A DNA stretch of 64,000 bases from Epiperipatus broadwayi (lineage: Eukaryota; Onychophora; Udeonychophora; Euonychophora; Peripatidae): assembly GCA_028023455.1 (NCBI GenBank), contig JAQFVV010012434.1, positions 4,346,928-4,410,927 of the forward strand, read 5' to 3'. Both the position numbers and the translations under genes were made by a program. Within the stretch, counting starts at the first letter, position 1, and each line of letters starts with the position of its first letter. The notes below the pieces were generated by a model. The model had not been told where the DNA came from, made no database searches, and was given only the letters and a program-made list of their open reading frames with translations. Of this stretch, positions 34,891 through 50,788 are shown in pieces.

Positions 34891-36629
34891 AATGGTTTTA
34901 CAAAAATTGTTTTCTGTTTATATTTTGAAGATTAGTACTTAATGTAGAATTTCAAACCATATGTTTTTATATTTTATTTAGAGTTGAAAATAAATAATGA
35001 ATAAACTAATATGACATTTCAATAATTCAATTCTTTATTTTAAAAAATAAATTATTTTTATATTAAATTAATTATATAAGCTTATATGGAGTTAAAAACT
35101 GCCTCCAAAATAAACTTTCAATATATAATTACAAATATTTTGATTTTGACTATTAGAAATGTATTTGTATACATTTATAGATGGAATATAATTTGTGATA
35201 TAAAAATTGTGTTAAAATATAATTGATAATGTATTACATTAAGTAATTAACAATATTATGTAGGCATTAAAATTATAATTACATTTTGTTGATTTTTTTT
35301 TTCAATTAATTTTTCAAATAAGAAATTCCAAATTTTTTACTTTTAAAAAGTTATTGTATACAACATTGAGATTTTAAAATAGATTATGGTAATTCATTTT
35401 TTATAAAAATCTATTATAAATTTTAATTATTATTTTAATTATTGCTGATACAATAATTTATCAATATAATACGAAAAGTTGCCAATGTATAAAATTTACC
35501 TGTTTCATTTGTTACTGAAAATAAACATTTAATTGCTTCTTTTATAAAAATGTGTTATTGACATTAAACCCTGACTGCCTATTTGTTTCTTTTTATTTTG
35601 GCTGATGTTGGAAGCTAAAGATGTATAAAATTTAATACTTTTATTGGTTATTGAAAATAAACTTTAGTTTTAGAATCATAATTTCTTTATTTATGAATTG
35701 TGAAGACATTTGGGAAATTTATATAGCTTAAAAATTAGTTTAATTTTTTTATATATAAAATCAGATAAAAACTGACCATAATTTTTTTTATTTTTTAATA
35801 TCAATTAAAGAAATAGTGATTTGACATTAGAAATTGCCACTGTATTTGATCTTATTGACATTAAACTTTTTTCATAGATTTGTAATTAATTGTAAAGTGT
35901 CTTAAACAGTTGGAGAATTTATATATCATATAGTTCTTTTTTTATTAATATCTGTTAAAGAAGTGTGTCTTGATATTACAAACTGCTCTATTTTTTGTTG
36001 TTCAATTTTTTAAAATTAAATCAATGGAAATAATTTTTTAACATAGAATTGATTTTTTTTTAAATTCTAATCTACAATTGAGAATATATATATAACATGA
36101 ATTCTCATATCATTCATATTTTAGGTTGACTTTTAAACAATTCAACTTTTTTATTAATGAATCGGCTAAAAAAATTATAGTTGTATATATCTCTCTAACA
36201 TCATGTTGGCTGATCTAAAATGTTACAAAAAAGGGAGAATTCAAATGATTTGGATTAATAGTTTTGTGTGTATATATATATATATGAATATTATAGACAT
36301 ATTTCAATATTCTGAAATTAAAAATCTATATCTAAAACTAAATATAATGTAGCAATTTCTTATTAATAAATAGACATTTGTTATTTGAAAGATGATTATT
36401 GTAAATAAATATTTTTAAAAAATCTGATTTGTATTTATAAAATAAATTTGTGCATTGAACATCAAAAAATGCAAACAACAATCTGTGACATTTGAAGAAT
36501 GATGTGAAGCTTGGCATAGCTGCAGACATCTAATTGACTAAAATGCATCTCAAAAGTCTTTAGTGGGTTTTTTTTCCAAATGTCTTCATGCATACATTTG
36601 AATCAAAATATTATGATGGATAGAAAGTG
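34891..36629. other. AT-rich DNA without recognisable feature
   Basis: Very AT-rich, with short (TA)n at about 36272-36286. No gene is seen. Confidence 0.5.
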
Positions 36630-36657
36630 ATATATATATATATATATATATATATCA

Positions 36658-36722
<65 letters not shown>
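36630..36722. repeat. (TA)n and (TG)n compound microsatellite
   Basis: Two (TA)n blocks are followed by an uninterrupted (TG)n of about 35 bp ending near 36720. Confidence 0.95.
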
Positions 36723-36728
<6 letters not shown>

Positions 36729-36761
36729 ATGTGTGTAATTAATTGAATAAACTAACCTTCT

Positions 36762-36905
36762 CATAAACTGTGAATAAATAACACTTTGGTTGACAAAAAG
36801 TCAAAAATAGACTGGATTCACCTTTTCTGTAAGCTTTAGGTGAATCCATTCTATTTTGAACTCTTTACTAATGAGTGTTATTTATTCATAACCATAGTTT
36901 ACTCC
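36762..36905. repeat. Foldback (inverted repeat)
   Basis: 'gaataaataacact' then 'ctggattcacct' on the left pair with 'aggtgaatcca' then 'agtgttatttattc' on the right; the loop is about 14 bp. Arms are about 60 bp with mismatches. A short non-autonomous foldback or hairpin element of unknown family. Confidence 0.78.
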
Positions 36906-39445
36906 TACTAATTGCACATATATGTATATATTGAGCTCTGCTAAATTAATGTTTATAATTATATAAATATATAATTGATCTATAAGTATCAACCTTCTTG
37001 CAAAATAATTTTAATAAAATTGAAATGCAAATGAACTATGACTCAAGTAAATATTCCCTCTTGCTCTCTCTCCACCATATATATTTTAATTAATTAGATT
37101 TGTTTCAGCAAACTAATTTTTACAAAAGTCAGCTAATCATTTATTATTAGTTGGCAAATGGATATATAGTTAATATAATTTAGAAATCATATAAAAAAAG
37201 ACAACTTTATAACAGTTTTAACCAACAATGAATTAAATAGTGTGATAATTATAGCCTACACTTCCAATATTTTTCAACATTGATAAGGGATAGAGAATCT
37301 TTAAGTTCTGAAATTTACTTTTATATAAAACAACATGGGTTTTTCAATTAATTGTTGTTTAATTAATTTATTAATAATAAATAACTAATTTTCTAATTAA
37401 CGATTTCTAATATTATATAAGACCTTTGTCAAATATAGTTTTAAGATATTCAGGCAATCAGATAGGTACCGTTAACAGTACTTCTATAACTGTTTAAAAC
37501 AATTTATTTTAGAGTACAATATTTATAGTTAAAACTTCAACAAATTAGAATATTTATAACATAAAATAATCAAACCTTTTATAACATTGAATTATCAAAA
37601 CGCATAAGTTTTAAATGCAGTGTGCAGTCCTAAAAACGTACTAAGTTTTCTAATTCAATTCTTAACTGAGAAATCAAAATAAATAAAAGACAATTCACTA
37701 CATGGTCTAAGAAGGTTATAAAATTACTGTTTGAAAAGAACCTAAAAGATTTAAAAATTATATTATATAATAGTGGCCAACAATTTTTTTATTTATGTTA
37801 AATGATGTTGCTGCTGAAAGTTTGTTAACTTGAATAGCTTCTAGCATAATCATTGTAATTAATCTATAAAATATAAAAATTTCATTATCAATGGCATTTG
37901 CTATGGAATAAAAATCACATGATTCATTATTGGGAAGTTGTATGATTATCAATTCAGAGTTGAGTTTTGATCCACCTTCTGCTATCACTCTTCACTGCAG
38001 TAAATTTGCAGAGCATTTTACTATTTAAAAAATCAAAATAATCGAATAGTTTATTATTTGACTGTTCATAAAAGATTTGAGCATCGATTATGGCAAAATT
38101 AGATCATAATTTATGAATTTTGAGGTTTAGAGTATTACATTTTACCTGTACCAAACAGTATTTTAAAATTGATAATCTTAAAATTATTACAGTGTGATAT
38201 GTAGATATTTGGACGTTAAATTATTTCTCATGGTCGCTTTCAAAATGCATTGAAAAAGCAACAATAGATAGAAAATAAATAAAATAACAACTACCATACT
38301 TTAATGAAAAGACATTATAATTATAAATTAAATGTAATCATGTGATAAAATATTTTTGAAAAGCTACAAATTAAAAAAAATGTTTACATTTGAAAGACAA
38401 AAACAATCATTTAGTCGTTTAAAAATTTGTTACATTTTATGACATTTTAATCCTTTTTTAAAATTCTCTAAAATTTTATTAATTTAAAATGTAAACGTAC
38501 AGTGTCCCTTTAAGAATAAAAACAACACCTTTTGTATACGTAGAGATGAGCTTCAAAACTTTTCATATACAAATGAAGAAGCATAATAAAACATGTTTTG
38601 AGGAAGGAAAAGAAATGGAAAAGAGGGGGAGGGGAATAAAAACCGCACAAATATATATATAAAATTTTCAATAATAAAAGAGTTTCTGCGTGTCGCTATC
38701 TTATACATTAATAATACATTTTATAGAAGTTCATTTGCGTTGAAAGTTTATCCATTGATATGCAAAAATACCATTTTCTCGAAGAGATATTTTTTTCTAA
38801 AGCTATGTCTAACACATCTCTCATTAAGATTATTATTATTTTTTGCAACTTGTAAATGTAAAATGAGAAGCTAGTTCTTATTAAACTTTTTTCTCCATTA
38901 TTTAAAAAAACATTTTCATTTGAATATTAAAAAAAAAAAAAAAAGAAGATAAATTTAAACCGAAAACATAAACCTGGGTAACACAGGAGTTGATAGATTT
39001 ATTATTTTAAAACTTAAATTATTGATTTGTTCATATGTACTATATATATATAATAATTTAATATTATCAATATTTTTTTCTTTTAACTTTTTTTTTTATT
39101 TAGCTTATCCTTCGCATCACATTTTCTTTTTTTTTCTCTCTCTTTTCCTCAATCTCTGTGTGAGTATATATGTTTGAAATGTGTATAAAAATTTAGATTT
39201 AAAATTTTTTTAGATAAATTGTAGCGTACTTTAATTTTATATATTTTATGACATTCCAAAGAAAAATTCAGTACTATTTCTTCATTAAGATAACAAATGA
39301 ATATTATCGATCTTGCTGTTAATGTGAACAAAAATATCATCACAACATTACTTATTCTTGAAGATTATACAATAAACCAGAGTATTTCTTTTCTTCTTTT
39401 TTTTTAGTCTAGCATAAATAGTATTTACAAGATGTTAAAGCAATT
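36906..39445. other. AT-rich DNA without recognisable feature
   Basis: Only AT-rich chance ORFs and short A and T runs are seen. Confidence 0.5.
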
Positions 39446-39454
39446 TATTAATTC

Positions 39455-39512
39455 CTATCCCTAAACCAATTTCTGGCTTTTGATTTTATCAAAAAGGAGG
39501 ACTTTAGATTCA
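39455..39512 (-). ncRNA. Possible hammerhead relic, PLE or family 2
   Basis: On the minus strand AAGCCAGAAATTGGTTTAGG resembles the 3' half of a hammerhead (helix II strand GCCA, GAAA, helix III-like ATTGGT, then T and helix I). The 5' core reads TTTTTGATAA, not CTGATGA. If related, it is a long-dead copy. Confidence 0.3.
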
Positions 39513-40245
39513 ATCTTAAAACAATCACATCTGTCATACATTGTCATGTGATCATAATTCCTGTCGCGCTACAATTTTCATTTAATGATTTTATGAAAAT
39601 AAACATTTTATCTCAATTTACACACACGCATGTATAAAATAGTTTGTAAATATATCAAATTCTCTGCCTGAAGGTAAGTTAAAATTTTTAGAAAGTAAAG
39701 CACTAAGAGTTTCATTTTCAATAGTAGATTTTAATTATCCTCTATTTCACTTTAAAGATGTCTATGAAAACATGAGTAATCAATGCAAACTAGTTAAGAA
39801 ATAGTGACAAAATATTAATAAGAAGTATAGTTTACATATATCAAATAGCATCTTAATCTTCTTTTACGTTTTTTAACTCGGTCTAATTTATCAGTTATTT
39901 ACATTGACTTTATATCATCAGCTATAAATTTTATTGACCTTAAATACAAATTACTTTAGCGAATAGTTTGATCTTTTAGCATAAAGTTAGTATATAACAA
40001 ATAAAATTCATGTACATCTTTTTTCTAGTTTATATTTGAAATCTTCTGAGAGACGGTAGTAATCATTTTACAAAACATTATCATGAAGGTATTTAAGTCA
40101 TAAAAACAAATCAAGAATATTATATGATAATTTCAACAAATCTAATTTCTGGAATTGTGTTGACATTTTTAATGTTTTAAATTCTTTCTTTTTAATTGAA
40201 TAGATAATGTTTCGAATAGACTGAAGTACAAAGTATAACTGCTAT
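39513..40245. other. AT-rich DNA without recognisable feature
   Basis: Nothing identified; may include decayed 5' PLE sequence leading into 40250. Confidence 0.4.
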
Positions 40246-40249
40246 TAAA

Positions 40250-40324
40250 ACAAATGGTACACAATGCAAGATGGTTGGCCCATGGGCCTTCCTATTAGTG
40301 GTGTTTTATCTAGTATATATTTAA
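40250..40324 (+). pseudogene. PLE reverse transcriptase fragment (motif B)
   Basis: The plus frame reads MQDGWPMGLPISGVLSSIYL then NKF, the PLE RT block usually seen as QxDGxxMGSPISxVLxxIxxNKFE. It is cut at about 40324 by the start of the inverted copy of the element's own 3' end. Motif C is missing. Confidence 0.75.
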
Positions 40325-40997
40325 ATAAATTCAAATCCCACAAATCTCATATTTTAATGTTAGTAGCTTGTCTATTTATTAAATGCAATTTATTCCTATT
40401 TATAGAAATTGCCTCTTTATTTTTTCTTTTATTATGGTTTTTCTCTTCATGAAGAATTGTTCACATTTTCAAAATCAAATTTATATTTATATATTTTTTC
40501 ATGATCAAAGAAAACTGAAAGAAAAATTAAATCACCATTATTTTTACTTTTTACACACTTGTATAACAATTCATTCTCCCTCAGTCTCTTCTCAATACAG
40601 CATCTAGATTCACTTATATATGATAGCATACAATCACAAAAAAATTGATATACGACATTACTTTTCTGCTTGACAAGTATGACATCCTTAGAATTATTGA
40701 CCAATTTATTAATATTGTTTGGAACATAGAATGAATCATTAAACACATCCTTATATATATCCTTAAAAAATTTAATTTGTGGATTTGAAATAAATGGAAT
40801 AGATATCCATTGTTTACTATTAATCTTCATTTCTTTTAAATCATTATAACTTTTTTTTAAAAAATTGACATAAAGTATTGTTTATTTGTTCCATTTTATA
40901 ACCAACATCAAGCAATTCCTTGGCAAATTTCTCAATATTTTTCAGTTTATCACTTTGGAAATGCCATAATTTTTCATTCCAAAACAAAAAAGATCTA
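40325..40997 (-). pseudogene. PLE GIY-YIG endonuclease region, inverted copy
   Basis: Minus-strand coding remnant. PFISNPQIKFFKDIYKDVF is followed by NNSKDVILVKQKSNVVYQFF, CDC and MLSYISESRCCIEKRLREN. The GIY half is VVY and the YIG half is YIS, so key residues are lost. The end 'cccacaaatctcatatttta' mirrors 41777-41803. It forms an inverted repeat of about 670 bp with the plus copy at 41136-41803, with about 140 bp between arms. Confidence 0.85.
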
Positions 40998-41000
40998 CAA

Positions 41001-41787
41001 TATTAAATATTTAGATTTAATAATTACAAGAGATAACAATGTATTAAATTATAAATTAATAATTAAGCCACTGCAAAAAAGGGGATATATAAATTGTAAA
41101 TCAAAAGTACCAATGGTGCATAAAGTGGAAAGTTTTAGATCTTTTTTGTTTCGGGATGTAAAATTATGTCATTACCAAAGTGATAAACTGAAAAATATTG
41201 AGATATTTGCCAAGGAATTGCTTGATGTTGGTTATGAAATGGAACAAATAAACAATACTTTATGTCAATTTAAAAAAAGTTATAATAATTTAAAGGAAAT
41301 GAAGATTAATAGTAAACAATGAATATCTATTCCATTTACTTCAAATCCACAAGTGAAATTTTTTAAGGATATATATAAGAATGTGTTTAATGTTTCATTC
41401 TACGTTGCAAACAATATTAATAAATTAGTCAATCATTCTAAGGATGTCATACCTATCAAGCAGAAAAGTAATGTCATATATCAAATTTTTTGTAATTATA
41501 TGATATCATATATAGGTGAATCTAGGTGCAGTATTGAGAAAAGATTGAGGGAGCATTACTTGTTATACAAGCATGTAAAAAGTAAAAATAATGGTGATTT
41601 AATATCTCTTTCAGTTTTTTTTGATCATGAAAAAACATGTAAATATAAATTTAAATTTGATTTTGAAAATGTGAAAATTCTTCATGAAGAGAGAAACCAC
41701 AATCAAAGAAAAATTAAAGAGGCCATTTTTATAAATAGAAATAAAAAGCATTTAATAAATAGACAAGCTGCTAACATTAAAATATGA
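41001..41787 (+). pseudogene. PLE C-terminal RT and GIY-YIG endonuclease, plus copy
   Basis: One open frame from about 41001 reads KYLDLIITRDNN (RT 'FLDL' block) and RGYINCKSKVPMVHK, the PLE pattern YINxxSxHP. It continues to SKQ, where TGA replaces the TGG codon that the inverted copy keeps (about 41320). After the stop come KFFKDIYKNVF, DVIPIKQKSNVIYQIFCN, the YIG half SYIGES, RCSIEKRLREH, and ILHEERNHNQRKIKEAIFIN at the C-terminus. VIY replaces GIY and one Cys of the usual CxxC pair is absent. Ends at 41787. Only one nonsense change is visible in 260 codons, so the insertion is fairly young. Confidence 0.85.
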
Positions 41788-41964
41788 GATTCATGGGATT
41801 TGAATTGATGTTGTTTGCTTCCACTTTGTTTTTCTTTTCTTTCTTTTTTTTAATTTAATGGCAGTTGAGGCAGGTTTAAGAAATTAACTGAAAGTACTTC
41901 TGCAGATTTAAGGATTGTTTATAATAGTTTGTAAGCCCTTAAATTTATTATTTCAATTATAATT

Positions 41965-41966
<2 letters not shown>

Positions 41967-41998
<32 letters not shown>
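41967..41998. repeat. (TA)n microsatellite, 3' tail of an RTE insertion
   Basis: A pure (TA)n directly abuts the 3' end of the minus-strand RTE fragment. RTE elements typically end in short microsatellite tails, so it may have been generated by or selected for insertion. Confidence 0.85.
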
Positions 41999-41999
<1 letters not shown>

Positions 42000-42777
42000 C
42001 AACCATCATCAATCCACTGCAGGATGAAGGTCTCTCCAAGTTCAATCCATCTTTTCCTATCTTTAGCTTCTCTTCTCCACATCACCCCTGCACACTTTCT
42101 TATTTCATCCACCCATCTAACATGTGGTCTTTTTCTGGGTCTTTTACAATCTCTTGGAATCCAGTTTAAAATTTCAATTGTCCATCTGTTATCATCTCTT
42201 CTAACAATATGTTCAGCCCAACTCCACTTCAGTCTTTTAATTTTTTCAATGATGTCAGTAACACCTGTTTGTTCTCTTACCCATACATTGCATTTTCGAT
42301 CCCTTCTTGTTATTCCCAACATGCATCTCTCCATACTTCTTTGAGTGGTTTGAAGTCTCTGTATTGCTCTTCTATTAAGTGTCCAAGTCTCAGATCCATA
42401 AGTAAGAACTGGAAAAACACATTTATTAAAAATCTTCCTTTTCAAACACATAGGCATATTTCCTTTTAGTATCAAGTTATTTCTACCAAAAGCACTCCAA
42501 CCAAGTTTAATTCTATGATTAATTTCATCCATTATATTTTCATCTGTATTAATAATCTGTCCAAGGTATTTGTAATTGTTAACTTCTTCTAACTCATCAT
42601 AATCAATCTTTATTTTCATATTTTGAGAAAATCTATTAAACATTACTTTAGTCTTTTTAACATTTATCTTTAGTCCTACTTTCCTGCTTTCATCTGATAA
42701 CTCCTGCAACATTTCCTGAACTCTAAAGCATTATTTGCAAAAACAACTACATCTGCAAAATCTAAATGACTTATATA
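41999..42777 (-). pseudogene. RTE-type LINE 3' fragment (RT motif C to C-terminus)
   Basis: Minus strand. It begins SHLDFADVVVFANNA, the RT catalytic box (normally FADD) with the second Asp changed to Val. After a frameshift it continues as one open frame of 237 residues (42712-41999): MLQELSDESRKVGLKIN, KTKVMFN, YKYLGQIIN, EINHRIKLGWSAFGRN, FPVLTYGSETWTLN, TTQRSMERCMLGITRRDRK, LKWSWAEHIVRRDDNRW, RPHVRWVDEIRK and a C-terminal ILQWIDDG. This is the typical RTE thumb and C-terminal region. The element is 5' truncated inside the RT, as is usual for LINEs. Its DNA aligns with the decayed copy at 29966-31000. Confidence 0.92.
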
Positions 42778-42796
42778 TATATATATATATAAGTCA

Positions 42797-42834
<38 letters not shown>

Positions 42835-42855
42835 TATATATATATATATATATTG
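42763..42855. repeat. (TA)n blocks with mirrored flank
   Basis: 'taaatgactta'-(TA)n-'taagtcattta': the truncated RTE edge is duplicated in inverse across a (TA)n tract. Two more (TA)n blocks run to 42854. Confidence 0.85.
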
Positions 42856-42911
42856 ATTTTTTGCTATTAACAGCTTCTTCAACCAGCATTTTAAAGTGCT
42901 TCTGTATATGT

Positions 42912-43094
42912 AGTAATCAAAAATTTTGAAAAGTACAAAAAATATAATCGTCACTTAGGGGCACTTTTGACTATTTTCATAGTCTTTGTTAACTACAAAT
43001 ATTAAAAGTATTAGTTGACAAAGACTACAAGGATAGTTGAAAGCATTCCTAAGTGATGGTTATATTTTTTGTACTTTTCAAAATTTTTGATTAC
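42912..43094. repeat. Foldback (inverted repeat)
   Basis: 'agtaatcaaaaattttgaaa' and 'agtacaaaaaatataat' at the left pair with 'attatattttttgtactttt'-type sequence at the right; inner arms 'actattttcatagtctttgt' and 'acaaagactacaaggatagt' also pair. The loop is about 10-15 bp. Arms of about 80 bp. Non-coding, family unknown. Confidence 0.8.
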
Positions 43095-43175
43095 TGTATT
43101 TACTAATTTCCAAAATGTTTGCCCACTGACTACATTGAAATATCTTTTACTGTCTTATTGTAAAATAAGATATTC

Positions 43176-47070
<3,895 letters not shown>

Positions 47071-47114
<44 letters not shown>

Positions 47115-47115
47115 A

Positions 47116-47154
<39 letters not shown>
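47071..47154. repeat. (TA)n microsatellite
   Basis: Two long (TA)n blocks separated by short interruptions. Confidence 0.95.
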
Positions 47155-47157
<3 letters not shown>

Positions 47158-49715
47158 TGATAATACCAATATCAATAACAATTAACAATTTCAACCTATA
47201 TATGCTTAAAGAAAAATCTCAATTATAATTTTCCATAAAGATAAAATTAACAATGTCTAAGGGAAAAGAATTATAGCATATTTTAAAAATTATAAATGAA
47301 ACAATTTAATAATTATAAGGACAACTCAGATTTCATAATTCAACATCCACATCTATTATTTAAAAGTATTTGTTTATATAGTAATTACACATACTGTTTT
47401 AAGGAATAGAGTGATATAAAGTATAGTGATTAGATATATAGAGATCATTGACATTACTCTTCACAACAATTCTGATTTTAACTTACAAATAAAATGTAAA
47501 TGAAAAAATACTTAAAAAGATTTAAGGTTTTATAACTTCTAAAAAAAAATGTAAGATGCTATTTGCTGAAAAAAAATATTTGAGATTTATTTTGTGAAAA
47601 CTTTAAATCTCAATTTAAAGTACAATTCTTTAAAACTAAATCCTTTCATAATATGATTGTGTATAAAATGTCTGTAGAAAATAGGTAAAGTGTATATAGC
47701 TATTCTTTGAAAACTTTTAGTTTTTTCAGCACTCTTTGAATCTTGGAACATTAAAAGCATCTCATTTGAATCATATTCTTTCGCTTTTCTTTTGTTTAAT
47801 AGAATAAATACTTCATTGTAAAAAAACAATAACAATATAAGATATAAAAAACAAGATATTAGGTAAAAATTATTTATACGGATATGTGCAGAAGTACTTG
47901 CAATGAATTAAAATTAAAGGTGGACATTCGTAACTATCCTTGAAGCATTAACCCCAGTAAGAGTGTTTCTAAATTTCAATTTAGTTTTAAGGAAGAAAAA
48001 TAATATAAATTACTATATGTAATTTCATTTTTTTTTTAAACAATTGCTAATTATTGTGGAAGATCATTTGTGAACGATTGGGTAATAAAATGACTGTTAA
48101 GAGAATTAAAATGATCTGAGGAAAATAATGTTTTTTAAATGAAAATAGATCTGAAACAAAAAAAAAAAAAGATAAATAATGTAAAAGAAAATAGAAAAAT
48201 AATTATGAAGAAAAAATGAATCACGGTTTCATTGCATTGCATTAGAATTGTAAATGAAAAGCTGTTTAATCATACAAAAATACAGATCATATATATATAT
48301 TAAATAATAATACAAGTTTCAATCAAAATATAACTATTTTTATAAAGGCTCTTTAATCTCTTAAACTATAAGTTTAATTTTTTTTTTTTTTGTTTTTTTT
48401 TCTTTTATTTTTCATTATTTTTCAGCTTTAATCCATTTGTTTAAGTGGCATAGAAAAGAACATTGATTCTTAGTAACACAACTTCCATTTTAACATCGAC
48501 CAAAGGAACCAATTAAAAACAAAACGCAGAATCAATTTTTTTTTTTTACGATTTTTTTTTCTTTTACATTTAAATAGTTTTACATTTTATGAAAGTAATG
48601 TATTTAATTATTTGAAGAAATGAGTATATAAAATAGTTTTTAATAATATTATAAAGATATTTTTAAATAAAAAATAATATCAATATATTCTGAGCAAAGT
48701 TTAGCCTTTTGCTGAAAAGTATTTCAACTATAGCAGAATCTCACGACGTAAAGTTAGCAGTTCGTCCTCTATGACCTGATTTCAAATATTTAGCTACATA
48801 AATTTTTTAATTTTTTTTTTCAGCTCATAAATAAACTGTCTGTAGTCAATTTCTTAGTACAAATTCAGACTAAAAAGAGACGCTATTAGTGTTTAAAATT
48901 ATCTAAAGTAGAAAAATTAAAAAGAAAAAAACATTACGTTTATTTTTTAGTGCTGATTTGAATATGTCTTTATTAAAGGTTATTTGCTTTGTTTTTAGTT
49001 AAAGTAAATACCAATATATATATATATATTTAAAATGACGATATTAAAAAAAATATTTATATTACGTTAAAAAAACTCCATATGGATTAGTGTAAAGGTA
49101 GAGAAAGTGTCAGGTTATACAGTGTAAGATCCTCAGATCTCTTTTAATTTTGATCTCAAAATTCTTATGAACTTCCAAGAAATTAAACCACTATAATGTG
49201 GAAAAAAAATGTATTTAATTTTAATCAGAATTTCTGTTTAATTTTTAATTACAAAATGGTTAAAGGAGATAATTATAACAAATGGGTCTATTAAACGATA
49301 TAATACTTTTTAACTATTTCTATTTTTAATGCAATAGCTATATTTATGCAGCATTATAACTTTGAAGGGCTTCATAATAATATGGTTAATGCATTATCCT
49401 GTTAATCATCAGGGACTTGAGCCTGGGGTGATATATTCATTGGAATTTTTTTTAAAATCCTGAATTTAGGATATTTTATCAAACAGCTATCTCATAATCT
49501 GATTAGTTTATGATTGACAAGCTATTTTTAGCTAAGTTCCATGTTAATATGATTTTTTTAAATAGTATCCATGTACCAACTGTTATAAACAAAAATATAT
49601 TTCTCATTCATGGATAAATGATTATAGTTCTTCAGGCCTTGTGTCATGGTTTATCCTTACATTGAATTGCTACTGATCTTTTATATCTGCTATTTATTAA
49701 TGATTAATTGAAATA
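47155..49715. other. AT-rich DNA without recognisable feature
   Basis: Several T- and A-homopolymer runs (for example 48378-48400). No gene is seen. Confidence 0.5.
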
Positions 49716-49717
49716 AA

Positions 49718-50052
49718 AGTAACTATATCTCCCACTGAGTTATGTAAATGTCAATAACTATGTCTAGATAAAATGATACTAATTCAACCTTAAGCTCTAT
49801 TGTTATGCAAGCTTAATTTTTTGGTGTAGTTTTAAACTATAAAGTAAATTTTGTCTATTATTTTTATTTAAGCACAGACTAAACAATCTGAAATCACCCT
49901 GATGATTTCAGATTATTTAATCAGCACACAATTTCAGTTTCACTTAGCATGCAAATAAATTAAAATAATAGACAAAATTCACTCTATTGTTTAAAACTAA
50001 AGCTCTCTTTGTAGTTTTTGATGTTTACATAACTCAGAGGGAGGTAGTTACT
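49718..50052. repeat. Large foldback element
   Basis: Arms of about 160 bp. The outermost is 'aagtaacta' with 'gagttatgtaaat' on the left and 'gtttacataactcag' with 'tagttactt' on the right. Middle: 'aattttgtctattattttta' and 'taaaataatagacaaaatt'. Centre: 'aatctgaaatca' with 'tgatttcagatt' around a 6-base loop. There is no ORF. It could be an inverted dimer of a small element or a foldback transposon; no target duplication is obvious. Confidence 0.82.
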
Positions 50053-50710
50053 TCCATTTCTATTACTTATATTTAAGTTATGATTATTTATTATTATATT
50101 CATTAATGATATATGTATAATTTTAACAGTACTTATAATTTGTAAAATTATTTTCTGTATTAGTATATAAAGTCTTTTAGATCTTTAAATAATTCCATAA
50201 CTGCTCATTTCATGATTTGATATATTGTATTTTTTTTATCAAACATAATGTTTCTATTATAAACCAAATTAATGCACATTATATTGATTAGAGCAGATTC
50301 ACCATGCAAGTTATATTCTCTGAATATCTTTATTAAGTAATATTTGATTAAATTGTAGATATATTACATATTTGCAAATGCAAATCTTGGAATATCTTCA
50401 CCATCTATAAACTGAAGTTTTGTTTCTTCTTCACTTGACACAAGCCACATGTTGAGATTAAATTGAAGTCAAAATATTTACTTAAAAAGTTATGTATTGT
50501 AATATTCTATTATATAAGTTCAATATAAATTTAAAGGTACTGAAAGTGCTCTTATATTTTGAAGTGACATTAATATTTTAATGAGAATTATACTATAATA
50601 TCAATCAACCATATAATATTTTAATTTTTATCTTCTTTTTATTAATATATTATGCACTATGATATCTTCTAATTCCCAATCACTGTGATTCTGTCAAACC
50701 ATAAGTCTTT

Positions 50711-50712
<2 letters not shown>
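50053..50712. other. AT-rich DNA without recognisable feature
   Basis: Nothing identified. Confidence 0.5.

Positions 50713-50785
<73 letters not shown>
50713..50785. repeat. Long pure (TA)n microsatellite
   Basis: About 73 bp of uninterrupted TA. Confidence 0.97.

Positions 50786-50788
<3 letters not shown>

Noticed and set aside
40383-40607. Plus-strand 74-codon open frame
   Set aside because: Antisense to the inverted PLE endonuclease copy.
42024-42469. Plus-strand open frames of 106 and 86 codons
   Set aside because: They are antisense to the RTE coding fragment at 41999-42777, which has clear family motifs on the minus strand.
49895-49925. CTGATGA in the centre of the large foldback
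   Set aside because: No GAAA at the right distance; the motif is explained by the foldback palindrome.
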